A DNA stretch of 64,000 nucleotides from Ignavibacteria bacterium (GCA_025612245.1 JAAXKQ010000021.1:40504-104503), one strand, 5' to 3'. Positions 44,185-52,174 are shown, counted from the stretch's first letter. Made by a program: numbers and translations. Notes: generated from the sequence alone by a model not told the origin.

Positions 44185-44227
44185 GGGAGGAAAGGAGGAT
44201 GAAGGGTTGAGGAATTGGGCTTGGATT

Positions 44228-44317
44228 CAGCCCCGGAGAAGCGTTTTGTCTGTAGCAGAGAAGGAGAGAACTCCCTTCCTCATCAATAGAGCCCTGGAAG
44301 GGCGACTTGTCTGTTTA
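44228..44317 (+). repeat. Two degenerate copies of an AGCCC...GTCTGT interspersed repeat
   Basis: CAGCCCCGGAGAAGCG...TTGTCTGT (44228-44255) and GAGCCCTGGAAGGGCGAC...TTGTCTGT (44289-44317) are about 60 bases apart and clearly related. They resemble the AGCCCC(N)GGGGCGA repeats I recall as interspersed between genes of Bacteroidota and Ignavibacteria. The short frame across them has no ribosome site and looks like repeat read-through. The whole gap 44095-44454 contains no gene. Confidence 0.55.
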
Positions 44318-44454
44318 ATGAGGCATATAGGGAAAAGTCAAATCTGGCATAGACTGCCGCTGAGGCTTTTACCCTTTGAACGGACCTTGGGGATTTCTCA
44401 AATTCCGGGTGGAAGTTGAGGCAGAACCGGTAAGCACTTTCTATGCAGCCAAAT

Positions 44455-45114
44455 TTACTTTATCTCCTGCAGGGCGGCAATTCTTGCTATCTGCATTCGC
44501 TTTCTGAGATCCAGCTTCTTAAGTATATTATGCACGTGACTTTTTATTGTATAGCTCGATAGGTTAAGCTGCTGTGCTATTTCCTTGTTTGTAAGCCCGT
44601 CGGCAACAAGCCGTATAATCTGCCTTTCGCGTGAACTCAGGTTTGCCGATTCCCAGAATGAAGACATTTCGCTGCTGTTGTTGTGCTCAATGATCTGCGA
44701 GAAAAGCATATTTGTAAGGCGCTGCGGTAAAACTTTTTCCCCTTCAAAAACTGTCTTTACAGTCGTTAAAAACTCTTCACTTGCCGCATCTTTCAGAATA
44801 AAACCCTCAACTCCGCAGCTTACCAGCTGTAGTATGTCTTCCTGCTTTGGAAGCAGATTCATTATAACTATTTTTGATTCAGGTACAACAGCCTTTACAG
44901 TCTTAACCGCCTCCAGCCCCTTTTCATTGCAATTCCCAAGCTCTAAAAGTATTACCGGCGCCGCCGATAAGGCCCCGGAAAGCCCCGGCTGAATTTCCTC
45001 TATGTGCTCGTATGTTGCTAATAACTTGAAATCCTTCTCCTGCTCAATCATGTCTTTTATGCTTTCACGAAGTAGCCAGTTATCTTCTACAACCATAACC
45101 GGTATCTTTTTCAT
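44455..45114 (-). CDS. LuxR/NarL-type regulator with an altered receiver
   Basis: A 219-residue regulator. The receiver keeps the acidic pair (VVEDN) and the Lys of FILKDA, but the phosphoacceptor position reads ILLEL, giving Glu58 instead of Asp, and the switch Thr is replaced (IVIMNLLPK). The C-terminal LuxR HTH (about 150-215) is intact: LSSRERQIIRLVADGLTNKEIAQQL then SSYTIKSHVHNILKKL. It probably works independently of phosphorylation, with Glu possibly mimicking a phospho-Asp. Start 45114 follows GGAGG; the upstream frame lacks one. No kinase gene is next to it. Confidence 0.88.
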   Translation of the reverse strand: MKKIPVMVVEDNWLLRESIKDMIEQEKDFKLLATYEHIEEIQPGLSGALSAAPVILLELGNCNEKGLEAVKTVKAVVPESKIVIMNLLPKQEDILQLVSCGVEGFILKDAASEEFLTTVKTVFEGEKVLPQRLTNMLFSQIIEHNNSSEMSSFWESANLSSRERQIIRLVADGLTNKEIAQQLNLSSYTIKSHVHNILKKLDLRKRMQIARIAALQEIK

Positions 45115-45285
45115 AAAAACCTCCACTTTACTTGTAAATACCCTGCATACTCCGAACCTTCTCAACACTGGTTGTTCAGGTTGAAGATACCATATTTGAA
45201 ATTACATAGCAAGATATAAGGACGTCCTAAATGGATACCCGTGTCCTCTTAACAATAGGCTGAGGGAAAAGCTGAATGGAAGCAC

Positions 45286-45320
45286 AAAAAAAATCCCACA
45301 TGAAAACATATGTGGGATTT
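45286..45320 (-). terminator. Intrinsic terminator of the small exported-protein gene
   Basis: On the minus strand, AAATCCCACAT (45320-45310) and ATGTGGGATTT (45301-45291) form a perfect 11-bp stem with an 8-base loop, followed by eight T (A-run 45286-45293). It is about 30 bases beyond the stop at 45351. Confidence 0.85.
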
Positions 45321-45350
45321 TCTATTGCGCCGGGTCTTGTAAGTCCGCCA

Positions 45351-45815
45351 TTATTTTACCTGCGATGCGTTGATGAAAGTATCATCCGGGATCCTGGTAA
45401 TTGCCTGGCACAGATTTTTAACAGTTGAGTTCTCACAGTTCTGTCCTATCAGGAATATTGCCTCGTCTCCTTTATCGGTGTGAAGCTGATCGAGTGTTAT
45501 GGCGGCAAGTATGCGTGTTTCGGTTTCTGTGTTTTTGTCATTTATAATTGTTGCCAGTGGCTCTATCAGCCGGCTGAAGGATTCCTCCGGGAAGAGCTGT
45601 TCCAGCTGCCTGATGGTCTGCAGGGCCGAAACTTTCATGTTAAATTCTTTATTTTCAAGTGCCCTGGCCGTCATTTCAATGGATGAAGTCAAATGCGATT
45701 TCATGAACGTTGTAATATTATGCTGTTTCTGAAATCTTGAATTTGCATCCTGTGCTTCAAGCCCTGTAAAGGCAAAAGCTGTAAAAAGAAGTATTGCTAA
45801 AAAAATGTGTCTCAT
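45351..45815 (-). CDS. Small exported helical protein of unknown function
   Basis: A 154-residue exported protein. Signal peptide 1-21 (TGLEAQ). The mature part is almost wholly helical, with two or three HEAT-like helical hairpins (MKVSALQTIRQLEQLFPEE, RILAAITLDQLHTDKGDE), suggesting a small periplasmic alpha-solenoid for protein contact. No catalytic motif. AAAGGG precedes the start, and the gene ends in a clear terminator. The upstream gap 45816-46128 (313 bases) holds a CAGCACG/CGTGCTG hairpin (45924-45946) and possible degraded repeat sequence, but no supported gene. Confidence 0.7.
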   Translation of the reverse strand: MRHIFLAILLFTAFAFTGLEAQDANSRFQKQHNITTFMKSHLTSSIEMTARALENKEFNMKVSALQTIRQLEQLFPEESFSRLIEPLATIINDKNTETETRILAAITLDQLHTDKGDEAIFLIGQNCENSTVKNLCQAITRIPDDTFINASQVK

Positions 45816-46128
45816 TGTTTTACCCTTTCATTAAAATGAATCGGTTAAATTTTATTAAAATAAGTTAAATTATATTCCCGGATTGAGCTTATTTATTACG
45901 GTTGACCGGGCGGCATTTTGTTTCAGCACGCTTTATCTTCGTGCTGTATTATCATACCTCCATTTACACAAAGTTACAATCACCCGATGGTTGTGGAATT
46001 GGATGGCGTTGACCGTAGCCCTGAAAGTAGAAGAAGGATTTATCTCCTCTAATCTCAAGGAGCAGGGGAGGGATTAATACCTGTGGATGATATTGGGGTT
46101 AAGCGTTTAACCAAAAGCGTTAAAACCG

Positions 46129-46533
46129 CTATTGAACCGCAACTGAATCTTTCAGAACGCTGCCGTCAGGCTGATTGATGCTAAGCCTGAAAATCCCGCG
46201 CTCTTTTGCTTTATGTTTATACTCTTTCCCGTTAAGGTATACCATTACGGCAGGACATGCATCCGCATAAGACGGTACTTTTCCCCACAGCCAAAGATCT
46301 AGCCCCGAAGATTTATCTAAGGCTTCAAAATGGGAAAAACTGTGGCAGCCGTCTGTACCTACTACTCCGTAAAACCTGAACTTTATGGTGTCGTTTAATG
46401 AAACGCTTGCCGGGTGAGTGAGGCTGTCTACTTTAATGAGATAATATGTGTCCTGCTTATCGGGTTCGGTACTGCACGAAAAAAATACCGCAACCGGAAC
46501 TGCAGCAAGAATAAATTTGAGAATCCTGTTCAT
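46129..46533 (-). CDS. Small lipoprotein of unknown function
   Basis: A 134-residue lipoprotein: leader MNRILKFILAAVPVAVFF, then a lipobox-like FSCS with Cys about residue 20, followed by Ser-Thr-Glu-Pro. The mature part is a beta-rich domain with two Cys (GTDGCHSF and YADACPAV) that may form a disulfide. No named family recognised. It has a GGGG ribosome site and is a single minus-strand gene. The 278 bases upstream (46534-46811) hold no gene. Confidence 0.72.
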   Translation of the reverse strand: MNRILKFILAAVPVAVFFSCSTEPDKQDTYYLIKVDSLTHPASVSLNDTIKFRFYGVVGTDGCHSFSHFEALDKSSGLDLWLWGKVPSYADACPAVMVYLNGKEYKHKAKERGIFRLSINQPDGSVLKDSVAVQ

Positions 46534-46811
46534 AAGAAACCCCGCAATGTGTTGCTAAATTTGTGGCCTCCGGCCCAAAACTGTAAAGCCAAGGCTGAAT
46601 TGACCGCTTTTTTCCCCGTTCAGGAAATTACTGCTTTAGCATAAAATAAATATTTTTCTGCCTGAATTAAAATAACAATATTTCCTGATCGTCAATTCCA
46701 TCTAAAACCACCGTTTTCCAATTCAGTTTGCAGAGGGAGGACGGGAAAATGAATTTATTTATTTATGACCGCCTCTTATAATACATATAATAAGATCAAT
46801 AAGATACTTTA

Positions 46812-47717
46812 ATGAGGGCAGCAGTTATTATAAACAAATCGGCCGGTACGGCTTCAAACGGGAAGGACATTACAGAACAGCTGAACAGGCTTTTATGTGC
46901 CTGCAGGGTTGAGTCTGAGATATTCCTGATTGAAGCCAGGGAAATAAAAAAGCAAATTGAAGCCTTGATCCCCAAGGGATTTGATACTGTCGTTATTGCC
47001 GGTGGAGACGGGACCCTGAGCTCCGGAGCAAGCGTCCTTGCCGGGACGGACATCCCGATGGGAATTATTCCACTTGGAACCTTAAACCATTTCGCCAGAG
47101 ATCTTGGAATTCCGCTGGAAATTGAAAACTCCGTAAAACTGATTGCCAAGGGACGGCCCCGCAAGGTCGATATTGGTGAGGTCAATGGGAATATTTTCAT
47201 TAATAATTCTTCAGTCGGTTTATATCCGCGCGCTGTTAAGTTCAGGGATAAACACATCGAGAGGCTTGGCGCGGGCAAATGGCTGGCAATGATTATGGCC
47301 TCACTGAGTGTCTTTACCCGTTTCCCCCTGTTTAATATCAGGCTTGAGACCGATGAGAAAATCATAACCCGGCGGACGCCATTCGTGTTCATTGGAAATA
47401 ATGAATATAAGCTGGATCTTTTTAACCTCGGCAAAAGAGAAACTCTGCAAGGAGGAAAATTAAGCCTATATACTGCTCATATTATGGGGCGCTGGAGCCT
47501 GCTGAAAATTGCTTTCCTTGCTTTAATTAACCGCCTTGACCAAACGGAAAATTTCGACCTACAGTTTGTGGAAAATATCAGGCTGGAAACCAGGAAAAGG
47601 AAAGTTGCGGTATCGCTGGACGGCGAAGTAATACACCTTGCTCCACCGCTGCATTATAAAATCCGTCCGCTCGGATTAAATGTAATTTTGCCCGAGAAAG
47701 ACCAGGAACCCAAATGA
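46812..47717 (+). CDS. Diacylglycerol/lipid kinase-family protein (YegS-like)
   Basis: A 301-residue soluble or membrane-associated kinase. It has the ATP-site motif VVIAGGDGTLSSGAS (about 59-73), the partner motif PLGTLNHFARDLGIP (about 90-104), and the C-terminal Ig-like beta domain with VAVSLDGEVIHL. These define the DAGK/YegS family, which phosphorylates lipids such as diacylglycerol, phosphatidylglycerol or sphingoid bases. The actual lipid is unknown. A TATAAT at 46777-46782 lies 30 bases upstream, with a poor -35. Its stop overlaps the start of the phosphoesterase gene (ATGA, 47714-47717). Confidence 0.9.
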   Translation: MRAAVIINKSAGTASNGKDITEQLNRLLCACRVESEIFLIEAREIKKQIEALIPKGFDTVVIAGGDGTLSSGASVLAGTDIPMGIIPLGTLNHFARDLGIPLEIENSVKLIAKGRPRKVDIGEVNGNIFINNSSVGLYPRAVKFRDKHIERLGAGKWLAMIMASLSVFTRFPLFNIRLETDEKIITRRTPFVFIGNNEYKLDLFNLGKRETLQGGKLSLYTAHIMGRWSLLKIAFLALINRLDQTENFDLQFVENIRLETRKRKVAVSLDGEVIHLAPPLHYKIRPLGLNVILPEKDQEPK

Positions 47718-48520
47718 GACTGCTGGCTCATATTTCCGATCTGCATTTCGGAAGAGAGAATCAGAAAATTGTGTATGCCTTGAGGGAAGATCTGATCGGC
47801 AGGGCACCCGACGTTGTGGTCGTAAGCGGCGATTTTACACAGAGGGCCAGGGTAAGCCAATATCTGAAAGCCCGAAGGTTTCTGGATTCTCTTCCTTTCA
47901 GGATTATTGCAATTCCCGGCAACCACGATATCCCTCTTTTTGACCTCTTCAGGAGGATATTTTTCCCCCTCCAAAGATACAAAAAGTATATTTCCCAAGA
48001 TCTTAATCCGCTTTATGCCGATGACGAAATTGTAATATGCGCGCTTAACACCGCACGCTCGTTTGCCTGGAAGGAAGGCAGAATTTCCGTGGAACAGATT
48101 TCCTATCTAGGGAATAAACTTTGCTCCTACCCGGAAGACAGATTTAAGATAGTCGTTACCCACCACCCCTTTATACCGCCTCCCGATAACCCGGCAATAA
48201 AACTTGTAGGCCGGTCGGGACTTGCACTGGATGCAATTGACCAATGCAAGGCTGACCTTCTCCTTGCCGGGCATCTGCACCTGGACTATTCGGGTGACGT
48301 CAGGGGCTTCTATCTTAAAAGAAAACGCTCGGTTATTTCCGTGCAGGCCGGTACGGCCGTTTCAGTCAGGACACGAAATGAACCCAATGCCTATAACCTG
48401 ATTAAAATCATTCAAAATCGGATCGATATTCAGGTAAGAATATGGAATGGCAGCGCCTTTTTAGATGAGCTTTTAACTTCTTACGAAAAGAGGGGAGATG
48501 AATGGGTACATCTGGCATGA
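47714..48520 (+). CDS. Metallophosphoesterase coupled to the lipid kinase
   Basis: A 268-residue soluble calcineurin-like phosphoesterase with all five metal-site motifs in order: SDLHFG (8-13), GDFTQ (41-45), GNHD (73-76), THHPF (about 151) and GHLHLD (about 185). The whole resembles the CpdA/class III cyclic phosphodiesterase group, but lipid or phosphate-ester substrates are also seen. It starts inside the lipid kinase stop, so it is made together with it, hinting at a linked lipid phosphate substrate. A hairpin follows at 48588-48617. Confidence 0.9.
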   Translation: MRLLAHISDLHFGRENQKIVYALREDLIGRAPDVVVVSGDFTQRARVSQYLKARRFLDSLPFRIIAIPGNHDIPLFDLFRRIFFPLQRYKKYISQDLNPLYADDEIVICALNTARSFAWKEGRISVEQISYLGNKLCSYPEDRFKIVVTHHPFIPPPDNPAIKLVGRSGLALDAIDQCKADLLLAGHLHLDYSGDVRGFYLKRKRSVISVQAGTAVSVRTRNEPNAYNLIKIIQNRIDIQVRIWNGSAFLDELLTSYEKRGDEWVHLA

Positions 48521-48587
48521 GCGACAATGACGTGAAATTTTGCCCCGCGTGATTTAATAATTGAAAATGATGCCTCAAAAACCATGA

Positions 48588-48617
48588 AGCCATATTGCCC
48601 CACTGAACAATATGGCT
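48588..48617. terminator. Bidirectional hairpin between convergent genes
   Basis: AGCCATATTG (48588-48597) and CAATATGGCT (48608-48617) make a perfect 10-bp stem with a 10-base loop, between the phosphoesterase and the convergent T9SS-tail gene. There is no strong T-run. Confidence 0.55.
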
Positions 48618-48645
48618 CCATATCAAGTTTATTTCGCTAAGAGGT

Positions 48646-49707
48646 TTATTTCATCAGTGTCATCTTTCTGGTACTTCTGAAGCTGCCGGATTCTATGGTG
48701 TACAGGTAAACGCCGCTCGTCAGCCCCGTAGCATCAAAACTAACCTTATGCGTGCCGGCATTTTGAAATTCGTTTACAATCGTGGCTATTTTGTTTCCAA
48801 GGAGGTCGTATACAAGTATCTTTACCGGACCGGCCTTTTCAATTGAATAGCTGATTGAAGTTGCCGGGTTAAATGGATTGGGGTAGTTCTGCGATAGAGA
48901 ATATTTCATTTCTCCAAGGCCGTCATGAGCTTCAACGCCCTGAATCTGGGTATTGTCAGGAAGCACCCAATCTAGCTGAAATTCTACTTCCTTGACCTCG
49001 CCCGGCTGAACAATTATGTCCAGATATTTAAACTTCCCATTATTTCCGAAGTAAAAGCTGTATTTACTGGCTAAACAGTTCTCGGACTGAAAATGCCCCG
49101 TGGAATCAGTTGAGTAGAATTCCATATGATTTGTAATAGTTGAAAATAGGAAATTAGCAGCCGGTTTGCCTGCGGCATCTTTCAGAAATATCCTTATTGA
49201 AGCTGTAGCTCCCTTACTGTCATTTTTTGCTCCAATAGTAGGGGAATTGTCTAGATAAAAGAAACCATAACCTAAACAGATGGATTGGTTTAGCTTCGGA
49301 GCCGGAATGTGATTATTCCCGTAGCTCAAAGCATCCCACTGTTTGCCGTCTGGGGAATAAAGACCAAGTGAGTCTCCTTTCATGTTCAGGTCCAATCCTC
49401 CCTTCAGGCTGTCTTTTGTCAGGACAAGATAATTAGTTCCTGAATTGTAGCCATAATCAGGCTTCAGGTACATCCAGTCTTTGAAGTAGGCTGTATCTGT
49501 TCCGCTTACGAGGTACCAGCCCTTTAGCGAAAGCGAGTCTCCCTGCTGGTCGAAAAACGGCTGATTAAGATTCATCTCCAGCTTCCAGCCTGTGGAATCG
49601 AACGCGAGCTCGCTGAAGAAGCAAATGCCGATAGGATTTGCCTTCAGGCTGTTTGAGAACAGGACAAATGTTATCAGAATAAAACAGCTAACGTTTAACT
49701 TTCTCAT
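48646..49707 (-). CDS. Secreted T9SS cargo with lamin-tail-like domain
   Basis: A 353-residue exported protein. Signal peptide 1-23 (LKANP). A beta domain of about 25-155 (SLKGWYLVSGTD, YLVLTKD, LNMKGDSLGLYSPDG, WDALSYGNN) is in the style of lamin-tail (LTD) repeats. A carboxypeptidase-regulatory-like stretch (about 165-235) follows, and a type A T9SS sorting domain begins QNYPNPFNP near 270. It overlaps the upstream gene by 20 bases (its ATG at 49707 lies inside the 49688-50290 gene), so the two are coupled. Ligand or enzyme activity not visible. Confidence 0.78.
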   Translation of the reverse strand: MRKLNVSCFILITFVLFSNSLKANPIGICFFSELAFDSTGWKLEMNLNQPFFDQQGDSLSLKGWYLVSGTDTAYFKDWMYLKPDYGYNSGTNYLVLTKDSLKGGLDLNMKGDSLGLYSPDGKQWDALSYGNNHIPAPKLNQSICLGYGFFYLDNSPTIGAKNDSKGATASIRIFLKDAAGKPAANFLFSTITNHMEFYSTDSTGHFQSENCLASKYSFYFGNNGKFKYLDIIVQPGEVKEVEFQLDWVLPDNTQIQGVEAHDGLGEMKYSLSQNYPNPFNPATSISYSIEKAGPVKILVYDLLGNKIATIVNEFQNAGTHKVSFDATGLTSGVYLYTIESGSFRSTRKMTLMK

Positions 49708-50290
49708 GGTTATCCTCTTTCCATTTAATTACAAAATTATGCTGCGGAAGATAATTCCGCTTCAGTGTAAAAAACATTCTGTATTTGCCGGATTTTTTCT
49801 TGTTCTCATACTGAGGCTGCATATCAAGCAGTCTGTAATTGGATGGCAGCTTTACGCTGTACTCGGCCATTTCGAAAGAGGTGCCCCATTCTTTTGTAGT
49901 GGTTAGTATGTACTCCATCATGTGCATGGGTGTCTTCTGGTAATATTTTACTTCAATTATACTCGTGTCGTGCGGAGCCGCTTCAACCGTAAAAATTAAA
50001 CCTTTTGCCGTATTAAGACCAGGCAGGGTCTTACCCGTTTTTAGAGCCTTTACTTCAGCCTTATGTGGCAAGGGAAGAGAATCGTTTACTACGTATGGAT
50101 AATAGAGGTTCTGTGCAACAGGAAGGCCGGAATTATTGGCAAAGTAATATATTCCCGTCAGGATGCATTCATCCTTTTTTACTTCGATCTGTATGTCTTC
50201 CCTGTAAAAGCGGAGTGCCTGGCAAAAATAATCTGCCGGAAAAGCCAGCAGAGCAATGCTTAAGGCAAGGAATAATATGCTTGTTTTCAT
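49688..50290 (-). CDS. Small exported protein of unknown function, coupled to a T9SS cargo
   Basis: A 200-residue exported protein with a signal peptide (FLALSIALLAFPADYFCQ). The mature part is beta-rich (IQIEVKKDECILTGIYYFANNSG, IEVKYYQKTP, YSVKLPSNYRLLDMQPQYENK), with no motif I recognise. It has no sorting tail. It overlaps the T9SS cargo gene downstream by 20 bases, which suggests the two act together at the surface, for example as a carrier or partner. The ribosome site is weak, so the start is moderately certain. Confidence 0.68.
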   Translation of the reverse strand: MKTSILFLALSIALLAFPADYFCQALRFYREDIQIEVKKDECILTGIYYFANNSGLPVAQNLYYPYVVNDSLPLPHKAEVKALKTGKTLPGLNTAKGLIFTVEAAPHDTSIIEVKYYQKTPMHMMEYILTTTKEWGTSFEMAEYSVKLPSNYRLLDMQPQYENKKKSGKYRMFFTLKRNYLPQHNFVIKWKEDNHEKVKR

Positions 50291-50459
50291 CTGTGCCGTA
50301 AGTTTAATTCAGATGTAATTCCTGATCAAAAAAAGAATTTTTCCTGTCTTAAATTCGGATAAGTCCTTTTTTCAGAAGACAATGTAAAACTTTATTCAAT
50401 AAAATGCACGGAATTATGAATAATTTGTACCAATCGTGATACAGGACCACAGAGGATAG

Positions 50460-50936
50460 TTATTTTGCCGCTTTTATCAGCCCCAAACCGCTTCCTATCG
50501 TCATAAGATCCTCTGCAATTCCAACAACCGTGTCATTTATCTTGAATTCACTGCCTGCCTTTTTCCTCAGGTATAAGAAGAGATATGCTGCTGCAATTGC
50601 CCCTGCAGCTCCGGTTGCAGCTCCAATGGCCATGTTTTTGTTCTCCATTGCGCAGAAGGCGGCTCCGCTGAGTGCTCCCAGGGCAGCTCTCCCGGCAAGA
50701 AGCGCAGGCTCAATTCGGTCTGGTATGTCGGGCAGCTTGTCCACCACCAGCTCACCTAAAGCGGCAGTCTTAAGAAATGGTGAAAGCTTGCCTTCTGCAA
50801 GTACTTTGAATGGCGAATGCATCAGCCTGCGGGTATGGTGGCTCTTCAGGATTTCATTCGTAAAAACCGGGGCCATTAAGCTTCGCATCCCTGAGACGGC
50901 TCCAAGAGCAAAGGATTTTAAGTACGTTGTATCCAT
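50460..50936 (-). CDS. DUF4126-like membrane protein
   Basis: A roughly 158-residue inner-membrane protein. It begins with a conserved-style SFALGAVSGMRSLMAP, has Gly/Ala-rich helices (LLAGRAALGALSGAAFC, IGAATGAAGAIAAAYLFLYL) and ends VVGIAEDLMTIGSGLGLIKAA, matching the DUF4126 group. Function unknown. The start is uncertain: ATG 50936 has GGA six bases before it, ATG 50960 and the frame start 50993 do not. The gap 50291-50459 holds no gene. Confidence 0.7.
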   Translation of the reverse strand: MDTTYLKSFALGAVSGMRSLMAPVFTNEILKSHHTRRLMHSPFKVLAEGKLSPFLKTAALGELVVDKLPDIPDRIEPALLAGRAALGALSGAAFCAMENKNMAIGAATGAAGAIAAAYLFLYLRKKAGSEFKINDTVVGIAEDLMTIGSGLGLIKAAK

Positions 50937-51121
50937 AGAATTCCAGCTAATGTTTGACATCTGAAATAATAAAACAAAATCGGAGCGTGACAATCAATGT
51001 AAAAAGCATGCTTTAATTGCGCAATTTGGGCGATTAACTTGTTGATCCGCCATTTTTTTTAGGCCCCTATGGAAAGGCAGAAGGGGAAAAAATATGGCAT
51101 TGGAATATTTGTTTACTTTTA

Positions 51122-51143
51122 GCAAATAAAATTCTTTATTTGC
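51122..51143. promoter_or_regulatory. 9-bp inverted repeat upstream of the anchor-V protein
   Basis: GCAAATAAA (51122-51130) and TTTATTTGC (51135-51143) form a perfect hairpin with a 4-base loop, 55 bases before the ATG at 51198. It could be an operator or an mRNA leader structure; it is not followed by a T-run. Confidence 0.35.
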
Positions 51144-51197
51144 GGTTAAGATAATTATACGCAAAGTAAAAAGCCAAAATTAAGGGAAAAAGTGTCT

Positions 51198-52016
51198 ATG
51201 AAAAAAAACGTTACGATATTTAATATTAATTACAAATTCCCCTTCACCTTGTTTTTATTCTGCCTGCTCTTAAGCAGTTATGTTTATTCCCGCTCTAGCG
51301 GCGTCAGCGGATACACACTGAAGTCCGGTACTGCCGGGTGCAGCTGCCATGGCGCATCGGTCAGCTCGGTAAGTGTTACAATCAGCGGCCCGTCTACACT
51401 TAAGGCCGGCGAAACAGGCTCATATACGGCAACAATAACCGGAGGTTCCGGAACCGGAGTCGGAGCGGACATTGCCGCCTCAAAGGGAAACCTCGCAAAC
51501 ACAGATGGAAACCTAAAGCTGTTAAACGGCGAACTGACCCACACCTCGGCCAGGAGTTTCTCGGGGGGCAGGTACACTTTTAACTTCAGCTACACTGCAC
51601 CGGCAAGCGCTGGGGTCCAGACGCTTTACGCCACGGGTGTTAGCTCAAAGCAGCAGTGGAACTTTGCTCCCAACTTCAGCGTGAACGTCCAGTCTCCTGT
51701 TAGCGGCGGTATTAAGGATAACGGTCAACCGGTTGACAACTATTCTCTGCAGCAGAATTATCCCAATCCTTTTAATCCCGTTACAAAGATCAGCTATTCG
51801 CTTCCAAAACAAAGCAGCGTGAAGCTGATCATCTATAATTCAATTGGTCAGGAAATTACCACACTTGTCAACGGCCTTCAGCCGGCAGGGAATTATTCTG
51901 TCAACTTTGACGGCTCAGGCTTGAGCTCGGGAATATACTTCTATTCAATTGAGGCAAAGTCCGAAAATGGCAATGAGGTCTTCAAATCCATCAAAAAAAT
52001 GGCACTACTGAAGTAA
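51198..52016 (+). CDS. Secreted choice-of-anchor-V-type protein with T9SS sorting domain
   Basis: A 272-residue exported protein. A signal peptide (about 8-31) is followed by SGVSGYTLKSGTAGCSCHG. This is the choice-of-anchor-V start, but with CSCH in place of the usual CxxCH. A Reeler-like Ig beta domain follows to about 170. A type A T9SS sorting domain starting QNYPNPFNP follows near 190. ATG 51198 is preferred over GTG 51192 on ribosome-site spacing (AGGGA 51183-51187). It is a single gene ending before a hairpin. Function unknown; a metal- or heme-binding site at the CSCH is possible but unproven. Confidence 0.83.
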   Translation: MKKNVTIFNINYKFPFTLFLFCLLLSSYVYSRSSGVSGYTLKSGTAGCSCHGASVSSVSVTISGPSTLKAGETGSYTATITGGSGTGVGADIAASKGNLANTDGNLKLLNGELTHTSARSFSGGRYTFNFSYTAPASAGVQTLYATGVSSKQQWNFAPNFSVNVQSPVSGGIKDNGQPVDNYSLQQNYPNPFNPVTKISYSLPKQSSVKLIIYNSIGQEITTLVNGLQPAGNYSVNFDGSGLSSGIYFYSIEAKSENGNEVFKSIKKMALLK

Positions 52017-52028
52017 ACTCCGTACTTT

Positions 52029-52064
52029 AATTATATGCCGCCTCATCTTGAGCGGCATATAATT
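52029..52064. terminator. Perfect 13-bp hairpin after the anchor-V gene
   Basis: AATTATATGCCGC (52029-52041) and GCGGCATATAATT (52052-52064) form a perfect stem with a 10-base loop, 13 bases after the stop. There is no T-run on the plus strand. Confidence 0.6.
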
Positions 52065-52174
52065 AGGCTCACTATAACGAGCCGGCTTCTGGGGTTACAA
52101 AATTATAACTTTATGCATTGAACCAATTTTTATTACTTTTTATTATCTGTAACTATTATAAAAAAGGATAAACA

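Noticed and set aside
44160..44190. GGTTCGAGG, a T-arm-like motif suggesting a tRNA
   Set aside because: No acceptor, D or anticodon stem can be drawn around it, and it lies in simple purine-rich repeat sequence.
44138..44419. 93-codon frame after the K+ channel gene
   Set aside because: It translates the two interspersed repeat copies and has no ribosome site or protein-like composition.
45883..46077. 64-codon frame between the two small exported-protein genes
   Set aside because: It crosses a hairpin and repeat-like sequence and lacks a ribosome site.
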